Of a stretch of 64,000 nt of DNA, positions 23,934 through 33,109 are shown one piece after another (within the stretch, counting starts at the first letter, position 1; the number at the start of each line of letters is the position of its first letter). The notes beneath the pieces were generated by a model that saw only the letters and a list, made by a program, of their open reading frames with translations, was not told the DNA's origin and did no database searches. Origin of the DNA: Jackrogersella multiformis (lineage: Eukaryota > Ascomycota > Sordariomycetes > Xylariales > Hypoxylaceae); assembly GCA_902806575.1 (NCBI GenBank), contig CADCXD010000018.1, positions 434,001 to 498,000 on the forward strand, given 5' to 3'. Made by a program: the position numbers and the translations under genes.

Positions 23934-24842
23934 TCACTTCTTCGAATCAATGAACTTCGAGGCCCTGGCGGCGATATTCTTGGCGGTAGATGGCGCAGAA
24001 GTGTAGGAAGCCGGGATGTTGTTCTGGACAGTCTGCCTGGCGTCCCTGAACATGTCGAAGCAACCAGCAAGCACCTCGTTGATGTCCTGATCTGCGGGCA
24101 CGAGGGCCGTATCGACAATGGACTTGAGGTGCTCCTCGAGCTTGTAGAACTCATTTCTGTCCGAGCGGTATCTATCTGGTAGACCACTATTGTGTAGTAG
24201 GGCGAGAATTCCGCCAACACAAGTGTTTACCGCAGCAATTGCCGTCTAATCCGAGGAGAGAAATTAGTGTCATAAAACTTCTATTGATGACCACTACAAA
24301 TTCGATCTGTATAAAATACTGTGAGTATTAATGTGGGAAAGGTGCCTTACTATTGCTGTTCCCGCCTTAACCGAGGATGAGGTCGACATTGATCCGAGAG
24401 CGGTCAAGACGGCACTCATTGCAATTTGGATAAGCATTAAGATCCAGGTGATGATTCCCACAATATGAAACCCGTAGGTGAATTTGGTCTTCTCGACGAG
24501 GACGTCTTGATACAAGCCATCTCTGAAGCCCTTCGGCGGCCACCATGAACTGGTTGGACGGACCACTTCTTCGCTCTCATCATCGTCTTTGAACACCCCG
24601 ACGCCTCGACAAAACTGAACCCACTCATCGTGGGAGAGGAGCCGGTATGTCTCCTTCTTAAAGTCTCCGGGCTTCTTAGGAGCATTGCCGCTACCATTAC
24701 CATTGCCGTTATTTGGTTTTGGAGAAGATGATGCAGGCGGAGGTGGTGGCTGGGAGGCCATTGCTGAGTCGAGGTTGAGTCGTGGGATAGAAGAGCGGTG
24801 AGAGCTGGAGTTCTTGGGCGGGTAGATTGTAGTAGACGCCAT
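23934..24842 (-). CDS. Fungal SLATT-domain (SMODS/SLOG-associating two-TM effector-like) protein
   Basis: 267 aa from exons 24351-24842 and 23934-24245 with a 105-bp phase-0 intron. The first ~60 residues are Pro/Ser/Asn/Gly-rich and disordered. From about residue 70 it matches the fungal SLATT family (Pfam SLATT_fungal): a WPPKGFRDGLYQDVLVEKTK lead, TM1 at ~126-150, TM2 at ~163-182 containing AAVNTCVGGILALLHNSGLPDRYR, then a helical tail (NEFYKLEEHLKSIVDTALV, DMFRDARQTVQNN). In bacteria SLATT domains are predicted pore-forming effectors of nucleotide-signal defence systems; in fungi function is unknown, and solitary genes like this are common. No sensor (SLOG, CD-NTase) gene is adjacent. TM2 begins at the exon junction. 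Divergent from TRM1. Confidence 0.88.
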
Positions 24843-25896
24843 CTCCAGAGTCTAGGTAGAGGGGTTGAAGTTGATTCATAAGAAGGACGAAGAAGAGAGA
24901 GTGATAGAGGGTGTGAGATCCCAGAGAGCTGATATGCTCTAAGGGGAAGGCCATTTCTGACCATGATCGCTTCTGCCTGTAGGATATAATATAGGGTACG
25001 GCTTCTCTGCGTACAGGAAATTTCGGAAGCGGCTTTCAAGGTTGGACATTGTGACTCTTGGTCATATTACCTGTCTTAGGTAGGTCTAAACGGCAAGAGG
25101 AGGAAGATAGAAGTTGCTAACCTGCCTACCTACCTACATGTATTTATGTAGGAGGATGAGCAATATGAACATTCCTGATAACGCTTTCACCTTCTCTAGG
25201 TGTTAACACCAAAGGGGTGTTCTTGTCTTTGACAGGGCCAGCTTTAATAGCATTGTCGCCGCCGCCTAGACTGACAACGCCACATATGAGAGAAATGGCA
25301 GATGCTTGCTCAAGTTAAAATGTAGCTGAGAGAAACTATATATGACAAGTTATTATTGAAGAAGCAGGAAAGCTTTCCTTTCAATATTTCAAGCCTTGCT
25401 TGGATGTTGTTCCTGTTTGGGAGGTGTGAAGCACAATCTAAGGAGCTTGGGAAGTTTGTGGTCTGGCGATAAGATGAACGATCACTAGATCAGGTAACGA
25501 GGTCACTACTCAAATCTTAACTTCCATTGTTATTTCCGATTTGACTATTTCGTCACGATCTCAAGTACCTAGATGAGATATTACGGGTGGAAGTCGCATC
25601 TTCTAGTGCTATTGATATGGAGGTAGCCGGAGAGTACTTGCCCCCAGCACCCTAGGAAGTTGGGGAAGGTTACCCTCTAATAAGTGATCATAGCGTGGGG
25701 AAGTAGCTGATGCATAGCTCGTAACGGTACCAGGTAGGTACCTACCTAGGTACTATGTAGCTTCGTTGACCGCCCGGCAGAATAGAGCTAGAGCCCCACC
25801 AAGAGAAAATAAATTCGCAAAACTTACCTCCTATCATCTTTTTGCGCAATCCCAACTCTCTAAACCCCCGATGCCCCAGGGTTGAGAGTTAATTGC
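24843..25896. promoter_or_regulatory. Divergent promoter region between SLATT gene (-) and TRM1 (+)
   Basis: 1.05 kb. TACCTAGGTA-type motifs at about 25077-25085, 25122-25140 and a perfect dense cluster at 25731-25753. Codons are not maintained in any frame. Contains both promoters by position. Confidence 0.5.
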
Positions 25897-28101
25897 ATGC
25901 TCTTTTCGCTCTATTTCGCGTCTTCTCGGCTACCGATTAGACATGTAAATCGAATCGTCGTCAAACCGTTCCTTTTTCGACTTGCGCACACGATGGCTTC
26001 GAAAACTAAGAACGGTACTTCAGCGGCGACCACTGACATTCCGATCATTACGAAAGATGGGCTAGAATTCACTGAAGTCAAGGAAGGCCTCGCTCGCATT
26101 CTAGTTCCTTTCTCGGCGAAAGATGCTGTGGACAAAAAGAATAACAACGTCGAGGAACAGCAGAAAGTATTCTACAATCCCATCCAACAGTTCAACCGCG
26201 ACTTGACTGTTCTCGCGATTAAAGCCTACGGTCAAGAGGTACTGGCCAAGAGACATGTTACGAATGCGGATAGGGTAGCTAAGAGAAAGCGTGAGAAGTT
26301 AGATACCGGTGGTGGCAGGCCGAAGAAGCAAGAGAAAGTAGTAGAGACTGCACAGGATGCCACATCCACGGCCAATGCCACCGAGAGCAATAATGCTCAA
26401 CCGAACGAAGCAAATGCAATCCCCTCAGACGAACAGAACAATCAAAATCATGATTCTCTAGAGGAATCTTCAGAAAATATCCACCGCAGTAGCGACGACT
26501 TAACACCTAGTGACATGCCTAATGCCATCCAACCTGCTGAAGGCCATCAATCAATCAAGGAACAAGAGACGAAGGCTAGCGAAATCATACGAGATGACCG
26601 ATCACCCGGTCCTACATTCACTATTCTCGATGCATTATCAGCTACGGGACTCCGAGCCCTGCGATATGCCCAGGAATTGCCATTTGTCACATCGGTTACT
26701 GCAAACGACCTGAGTCCCTTGGCAGTGGAGGCCATTAGGCGTAATGCTGAGCATAATGGTGTTGAGTCCAAAGTGAATGCAACGATAGGTGATGCCCGCG
26801 CGCACATGTACTCCTTGCTTACTCAAGAGGTAGCGGAAGACGACGCAAAGAGCAAGCACCATAATAGGAGGGCCAGCCAGAAGCCAAACAGGAAATATAA
26901 TGTAATCGACTTGGATCCGTACGGAACTGCCGCTCCTTTCTTCGACGCAGCCATCAACGCCGTACGAGATGACGGCGGCCTACTGTGCGTCACGTGCACG
27001 GACTCGAGTGTCTGGGCGTCAAACGGATATCCGGAGAAGGCGTTCGCTCTTTACGGTGGAGTTCCTGTAAAGGGGTTCCATTCACACGAAGTAGGATTGC
27101 GTCTAATATTACACGGCATTGCTTCGGCGGCGGCGAGGTACGGTTTGGCTATAGAGCCCCTTCTAAGTCTATCAATCGACTACTACACCCGAATCTTCGT
27201 CAAGATCAGAAAGTCTCCCGCACAGGTTAAGTTTCTCGCGGGGAAGACCATGATGGTGTATAACTGCGATCAAGGATGCGGAGCTTGGGAGACGCAATTT
27301 CTACTTCGCAACAGGAAATCGCCTAACAAGTCCGGGAAGGGCGTATTCTACAAGCACGGATTTGCCATGGCACCTAGTATTGATCGGCATTGCAAGGAGT
27401 GCGGCTCCAAGATGCACCTGGCAGGTCCAATGTATGGTGGACCGCTACATTCTCCTGATTTTATCAACAAGATCCTAGACGATTTTCCCAACGTTCCCGA
27501 TGATGTGTATTGCACGAAGTCGCGGATAGAGGGAATGCTACACACGGCGCTTGAAGAGTTCCTCCCACCCCCGGAAGATAATCTACAGAGTTCCAAGGAA
27601 GACGAATTTGCCGCAGTCGAACCTTACCCGTTCTTCTTTCATCCGACAGGCCTCGCACGGGTGCTTCACTGTACCTGTCCCGACGAGGACAGCTTCAGGG
27701 GTGCTCTGCGTCATCTAGGTTATCATGTAACTCGCAGTCATTGTAAGCCCGGTAGCCTGAGGACCAATGCGCCGTGGTCAATTCTTTGGCATATTATGCG
27801 AGAATGGATCCGCCAAACACGACCCGTCAACACCGCGAATATTAAGGAATATACTCCGGCATATACCCTACTCAGATTAGGTAAGAAAGACGAGGGTACA
27901 AAGGATGAAGGTACAAAGGATGAGACGAAGGACGAGACGAATGATGAGGCCGCGAAAGACCCCAAACTCGACACGGTTGATAAGCTAGAAGTCATCTTCG
28001 ATAAAAAACTTGGGCGAGACATATCCAAGAAAGGCCTCACGAGATATCAGACAAACCCGACAGGGAATTGGGGGCCCCAAAGCAGGGCAAGCGGACACTG
28101 A
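25897..28101 (+). CDS. TRM1: tRNA (guanine26-N2)-dimethyltransferase Trm1
   Basis: Makes N2,N2-dimethylguanosine at position 26 of tRNAs using S-adenosylmethionine, in nucleus and mitochondria. Single exon, 734 aa. Family marks: the FYNPIQQFNRDLTVLAI lead, SAM motif I DALSATGLRALRYA, the catalytic motif DLDPYGTAAPFFDAAI, CVTCTDSSVWA, a Cys-rich metal-type region (CDQGCGAW ... CKECGSKMHLAGPMYGGPLH) and HYHVTRSHCKPG-like end. The first Met (25897) precedes a 32-residue Arg-rich, acid-free leader typical of mitochondrial targeting; a second Met with nuclear-type context lies at 25993. Between motifs a ~110-residue disordered insert (residues ~135-235) and a C-terminal TKDEG/TKDET repeat (27890-27960) are lineage features. 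Tandem with the next gene, 618 bp away. Confidence 0.96.
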   Translation: MLFSLYFASSRLPIRHVNRIVVKPFLFRLAHTMASKTKNGTSAATTDIPIITKDGLEFTEVKEGLARILVPFSAKDAVDKKNNNVEEQQKVFYNPIQQFNRDLTVLAIKAYGQEVLAKRHVTNADRVAKRKREKLDTGGGRPKKQEKVVETAQDATSTANATESNNAQPNEANAIPSDEQNNQNHDSLEESSENIHRSSDDLTPSDMPNAIQPAEGHQSIKEQETKASEIIRDDRSPGPTFTILDALSATGLRALRYAQELPFVTSVTANDLSPLAVEAIRRNAEHNGVESKVNATIGDARAHMYSLLTQEVAEDDAKSKHHNRRASQKPNRKYNVIDLDPYGTAAPFFDAAINAVRDDGGLLCVTCTDSSVWASNGYPEKAFALYGGVPVKGFHSHEVGLRLILHGIASAAARYGLAIEPLLSLSIDYYTRIFVKIRKSPAQVKFLAGKTMMVYNCDQGCGAWETQFLLRNRKSPNKSGKGVFYKHGFAMAPSIDRHCKECGSKMHLAGPMYGGPLHSPDFINKILDDFPNVPDDVYCTKSRIEGMLHTALEEFLPPPEDNLQSSKEDEFAAVEPYPFFFHPTGLARVLHCTCPDEDSFRGALRHLGYHVTRSHCKPGSLRTNAPWSILWHIMREWIRQTRPVNTANIKEYTPAYTLLRLGKKDEGTKDEGTKDETKDETNDEAAKDPKLDTVDKLEVIFDKKLGRDISKKGLTRYQTNPTGNWGPQSRASGH

Positions 28102-28719
28102 TGATATATGGTAGAAGCTTGGTCCTGTATTAGGAGTTCCAAGGCAGGCTTGATGCTCATGAATGCGACGGTTGTTTTAAGTACGCTCAATGATACCCTT
28201 TTTGCTGTTTGCTCATGTTCGCCTAGGTATTTATCTCTATGGCAAAGTGAAGGATGATCAATAGGAGCTTCGTCGCCCCACTATTGTACCCGATATTAGT
28301 ATACTATTACCAGGTAGGTAACAGACTAGGCACTAATTGGGTTGACTAACCACTCTATCGGAGTCGAAGATAACGCCCTACGAGCTGCGCCCTATGACCT
28401 CAGATTATGCAATGAGGCTAATGCAAGCACATCATCAAGCCCTAGAGTTCTTCCGGTTTGATATGGATGTTTGTACAACTCCTGTGCCCCTTGAAAGGCT
28501 TGATATAATTAACAATCACAGACCCCACTACCTACCTAGGGTACCTATTACTAAGCTATCTTGCAGGTTTCGGACTGCTTCCACCGCTAAATCGCCTTCG
28601 TTGCCGTGTATTTATTACCTGAATCTCCCACCAGAAGCAGCTTTGTCGACGTCAATAAAATTTAGGAAATCTAGCCCTTAGAAAAGCGCCTTAAATTTTC
28701 CTTTTTTTTGGTAACAGAA
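28102..28719. other. Intergenic region between TRM1 and lipid-kinase-type gene
   Basis: 618 bp, same-strand neighbours. TACCTAGG-type motif at about 28309-28322 and 28530-28545; a T-run (28702-28709) directly precedes the next start. A 95-codon frame at 28394-28681 has no supporting features. Confidence 0.5.
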
Positions 28720-30159
28720 ATGTCTGCTAGCACACCCAATGGTGTCTCTGCCGACACCGGAGAAACCGAAGCAGGCAGCAGTCTTAGCTCGGTCAAGTCC
28801 GAGGAGATCGTCTTGATCTCAAAACGGTCTCCAGAAGCAGATAAGCCCGATTTATACGATATTTTCAGCTTGAGAGAAGAGACTAGGGAACAAGGACTAT
28901 CATTTGATTTATCGAAGACCCAGAGCACGGATATCCCGCAGTCTGTACTAGATGAATTCTCGGGTGAAGAACTTCCGGAGTACCTACAGAGCGGCCCGTC
29001 ACGACACGTTCATGTCATCGTGTCAACGGGCTCCGGGACAGGTCTCTCTTTAAACTTTTACAATTCCGTGCTCCGGCCCCTCTTGGAAGAACAGGGTATT
29101 CACGCTTTGGAACAGTTTGCCGACTTAAGAGAACGGTCAAACCCGAATACTTATAATCTTGTTATTACGCAGCATGTTGACACCGTGCGGGATTTCGCCA
29201 GGGATATTAGTTACACCAAACAAGATGCGGTACAGCATACCATTGTGCTCCTTAGTGGTGACGGAGGAGTCGTCGATATGTTCAATGGTAGTAGAGGACC
29301 GGCGGGAGAACCTGACAAGGGAACCCATCTACCCTTAATCGCGATACTGCCATTAGGCACGGGAAATGCGCATTTCAACTCTCTTCATAAGTTTGTCAGC
29401 GCCACTGCCGAGTCTCCTACACCTACCAATCTAGTCCAAGGCCTGCGCACTCTATTCAAAGGCAGGGCTGCACCGCTGCCTTCTTTTAGGGCGGAATTTT
29501 CCCCAGGTTCTCGTATCATCACCGTCGAAAGTTCCGACAAGGGATTCGAAAGCCATGCTAATGCCGTATCCCATCTCTACGGTGGGATTGTTGCTAGCTA
29601 CGGCTTCCATAGCCAACTAGTCTGGGAGAGCGATACACCGGAATATCGAAAGCACGGTGCTCAGCGATTCCACATGATTGCAAAACAGCTCCTTAGTGAA
29701 AGCCACGCGTACAATGCCACTGTCGAGATTGCTGGGAAAGACGGGTCTCACCTACAGAGGCTCGACCGTGACCGGCACGCATATATCCTAGTTGCCATGG
29801 TGTCCAATCTAGAGAAGACATTTACTATTTCGCCATATAGCAAGCCCTTGGACGGCAAACTAAGACTCGTCCACTTCGGCGCTGTCAGCGGAGAGAAGAC
29901 CATGGAGATTATGACGCAGGCGTATAATGGAGGTAAGCACGTTGACTTGAAATGGGCTGGAGAGGACGACAAAGAGGATGGAGTTGGGTATGATGAGGCG
30001 GCAGTGGTCAAGATCACTACTTTAGAAGAAGATACTAGATGGAGGAAGGTCTGTATCGATGGCACGATCGTAGAGCTGCCACAGGGCGGTTCAATGACGG
30101 TCAGGATAGAGGATGAACCTCGTTTACAGGTTTTGGTAGATCGGTCAGTGGTCGAGTAG
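28720..30159 (+). CDS. Diacylglycerol/sphingoid-base kinase catalytic-domain protein (divergent)
   Basis: 479 aa, single exon, starting at the first ATG (28720). It carries the DAGK-cat / ATP-NAD-kinase-like fold: a phosphate-binding segment VIVSTGSGTGLSLNFYNSVL at ~97-116, the nucleotide motif SGDGGVVDMFNG at ~179-190 (canonical GGDGTxxEVxNG) and LPLGTGNAHFNSLHK at ~210-224 (canonical PxGTGND). The C-terminal beta domain (VAMVSNLEKTFTISPYSKP, DGKLRLVHFGA, WRKVCIDGTIVELP) fits lipid kinases. No membrane segment or C1 domain is present, so it is probably cytosolic. The first ~95 residues are acidic and unstructured. The Thr of the G-D-G-T signature is Gly, so the substrate could differ. Distinct from Lcb4/5 by length and motifs. 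Confidence 0.82.
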   Translation: MSASTPNGVSADTGETEAGSSLSSVKSEEIVLISKRSPEADKPDLYDIFSLREETREQGLSFDLSKTQSTDIPQSVLDEFSGEELPEYLQSGPSRHVHVIVSTGSGTGLSLNFYNSVLRPLLEEQGIHALEQFADLRERSNPNTYNLVITQHVDTVRDFARDISYTKQDAVQHTIVLLSGDGGVVDMFNGSRGPAGEPDKGTHLPLIAILPLGTGNAHFNSLHKFVSATAESPTPTNLVQGLRTLFKGRAAPLPSFRAEFSPGSRIITVESSDKGFESHANAVSHLYGGIVASYGFHSQLVWESDTPEYRKHGAQRFHMIAKQLLSESHAYNATVEIAGKDGSHLQRLDRDRHAYILVAMVSNLEKTFTISPYSKPLDGKLRLVHFGAVSGEKTMEIMTQAYNGGKHVDLKWAGEDDKEDGVGYDEAAVVKITTLEEDTRWRKVCIDGTIVELPQGGSMTVRIEDEPRLQVLVDRSVVE

Positions 30160-30622
30160 GCATTTTGTCTTATCGAAATCATCGTCAATTTTCATCGATA
30201 CTCACTTTATCCCGCAACACAAAGAGCAGCCTCTATAATTGGTTATCCATGAGACAAGTACAACTATGTACTAGTACGTACCGAATGACATGAGTTCCCC
30301 ACTAGTATCTCTAAACTGACCAATCACAGCATGTGCGACAATGATCCAGAATGATTCATCCGCGCTACTGCAGCTAACGATGCAATCCTACACCATCGCA
30401 TAGATCGTAAAAGTACATACGTACCTAGAGTAGGAACGATCTATAGACAGATAGGGGGTTATGTATTTCGGCTTAAATACCTTCTTGAAGGCAGTTATGA
30501 CACTTCCTATATATTAAGATGAAAGAACGTATATATCCATCACTTTCCCCCTTTTATATTTCTAGCAACTTATCTCATAACATTCATTCGCGGTCAGGAA
30601 ATTCAACCATATCATTGCAAGC
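30160..30622. other. Intergenic region between lipid-kinase-type gene and ABC-F gene
   Basis: 463 bp, AT-rich, same-strand neighbours. Contains the 3' flank of one and the promoter of the other; a TTTTATATTTC string at 30552-30562 may act as a TATA-like element. No gene seen. Confidence 0.45.
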
Positions 30623-33109
30623 ATGACGTCGATGGAAGCAGAGAGTGCTGCAACTATTCTGTGCACCTCTAAGCAAACCCGTTTTAATATCGGAACTCCT
30701 AATTACCGCGAGGTATATATATTCCACTAATTATTTTTCTTCCTATTCTACATATTCTAACAAAGGGCATTTTAGTTAGATATCGAAGGATTAAATATCA
30801 CCGTTACATCAGGGGTCAAGACTGGCACCAAAGGCAAGGGCAAGGCAAAGAGCGAAGGCACCGAGCTCCTCAACAGTGCCAAGTTGAGATTGAAAGCCGG
30901 TCAGCGATATGCTCTGATAGGACGCAATGGAACCGGAAAGTCAAGTAAGAATCATACATCAAAGTTCAACTAGAAATGATGATTTAATGGTCATGACTCA
31001 CGAGTTCTCATAGCTCTTTTGAAAGCAATAGCCGAGAAACTTATCCCGGGCATACGAGAGGAAACTCGCGTTGTCATTCTACAACAGACAGACGCTGGGG
31101 ATGTCAATACTGATGAAGGTCCGATTTCTACACCTAAAAAGGGTGAGGGTCCGGCTGTGCTAGAGGAAGTGATCGAACGAGCTACGGCTAAGCAGGAGGT
31201 TCAACGGGAAATTGATGGTCTGTATAGTGCCGTATAACCCTTAGTCTCTTTACTAACTTACTTAAACAGTCTTATCCAGGGGTGTCGACAATGGTGATTC
31301 CCTCGATGCCTTAAGGGCCTTCCGAACAGTCAAACATGAACGTCTCCAGAAAGAACTAGTCCGGAAGGATAAAGATGCTCGGCTTCGTAGCGGCGCGCGA
31401 GGAATACAGGCCAGGAAGGCATTAACGATCATGGAAAAGAAAGTTGCCGAGTTTCAGTCACAGTATGACACAACTTCTCCATATGTGGCTAGATATATAT
31501 ATTCTTAACATGAAGTGTAGGTACGAGGAAAAAGACGAAGATATCTCACCTGATACGTTGGCGAAGGAGACAAGTGAGGCGGCAGATATGCTAGCAGACC
31601 TCCACCTCCAGGTCGAGCCTTCAAGACTAGCAGATATCGAATCCAAGGCGAAGAAGATACTTACTGGTCTTGGTTTTACGGAGTCTCGCATAGAGCAGCC
31701 CGTGTCGAGCTTGTCTGGAGGTTGGAAGATGCGAACAGCCTTAGCAGCTGCGTTGCTCCAGGACACGGATATATTAATCCTTGACGAGCCTACTAACTTC
31801 CTTGATCTTCTCGGCATCATCTGGCTGCAGCGCCACCTCACAGCACTGGCTGAGTCACTGGACCCGCCGACGTTAATCCTGGTGTCGCACGACCGAGACT
31901 TCATCTCGCTCTGCACAGACTTGCTCATCATCAAAGACAAGGACCTCACGTACTTCCACGGCGACCTGCCAACATACGAGTCCGCGCGCGCGGAGAAGAA
32001 GGCCTACCTAACCAAGATGAAGGAGGCGCAGGACAAGCAGAAGGACCACATACAGCAGACCATCCAGCGCAACATGCGCGAGGGGAAAGCCAAGGACGAC
32101 CAGAACAAGATCAGGCAGGCCAAGTCACGACAGAAGAAGCTCGACGAGAGGTGGGGCCTGGAGGTCAGCGCCAAAGGCGGCCGCTTCAAGCTCAACCGGG
32201 ATCTCGTGGGGTACCACCTCACCAGCCGAGCGGACGTCGACATGCCGCAGGACGAGAAGCCCGTCACCTTCGCGCTGCCGGACCCGTCCGAGCTCCGGTT
32301 CCCGGGACCCCTGATCTCGCTGGAGAAAGTCGCGTTCCGGTACCCGACGGACGCCAAGACCAAGACCGTGCTCAGGGACGTGAGCCTGTCGGTCAGCATG
32401 GGCGACCGCGTCGGCGTGCTGGGGCTCAACGGCAGCGGCAAGTCCACGCTCGTCAGGATGCTGGCCGAGGAGGCGAACCCGGCCGCCGGCACCCTGGCCA
32501 GACACCCCCGCCTCAAGCTGGGGTACTACGCGCAGCACGCCGTGGAGCAGCTGCAGCAGGCGGGGCGCGCGGAGCCGGACGCCACGGCGCTGAGCCTCCT
32601 CGCTGGAGAAGCGGCGGGCGAGCTGGACGAGGGCCAGATCCGCGGCCTGCTGGCCCAGCTCGGGCTCCCCGGCCGCCTGGCCTCGGACGTGCCGGTGCGC
32701 AGGCTGTCCGGCGGCCAGCTCGTCAGGCTGGAGATGGCACGGATCCTGCGGCGCCGCCCCCACTGCCTGGTGCTGGACGAGGCCACCACGCATCTCGACT
32801 ACGAGACCGTGAGGGCGCTGAGGGAGGCGCTGAGGGGGTGGCCGGGTGCGGTCGTGAGCCATGATAGGTGGTTCGTGAGGGGGGTGTGGAGGGGGCGGGG
32901 ACGAGGGAGGGGAGGGGAGCGAGGAGGAGGAGGGGTATAGGGGCGGTGGCGGAAGTGGAAGTGGAGGGGATGCGAAGGGGATGGGGGTGGGGATAGGGAG
33001 GAGGGTCGTGTGTAGACTTAAGGGGGGGCTGTTAAGTGTTTTGGAAAGGGGCGTGAGGGAGTTCGAAGAGGGGGTTGAAAGGAGGGTCAGGAGGTTGGAG
33101 GATTTATGA
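30623..33109 (+). CDS. ABC-F family twin-ATPase (non-membrane), C-terminal tail frameshifted
   Basis: Soluble ABC protein of the ABC-F group, whose members act on ribosomes or in translation. Exons 30623-30712, 30776-30944, 31014-31217, 31270-31462 and 31521 onward. Domain 1: Walker A GRNGTGKST spans intron 2, signature LSGGWKMR, Walker B ILILDEPTNFLD, H-loop SHDRDF. Then a charged linker (KMKEAQDKQKDHIQQTIQR). Domain 2: GLNGSGKSTLVRML, LSGGQLVRLEMA, LVLDEATTHLD, SHDRWFVRG. In the present frame the ORF ends at 32940 (691 aa) in a spurious Gly/Arg tail. A +1 shift just after FVRG (about 32880-32890) opens a frame to 33109 ending in VREFEEGVERRVRRLEDL, the kind of acidic linker and basic coiled tail expected, so the annotated end assumes a frameshift. 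The last ~1.1 kb is very GC-rich. Confidence 0.88.

Noticed and set aside
23934..24842. Complete nucleotide-signal defence operon around the SLATT gene
   Set aside because: Neighbours are TRM1 and a kinase-fold gene; no SLOG, CD-NTase or NLR partner is adjacent.
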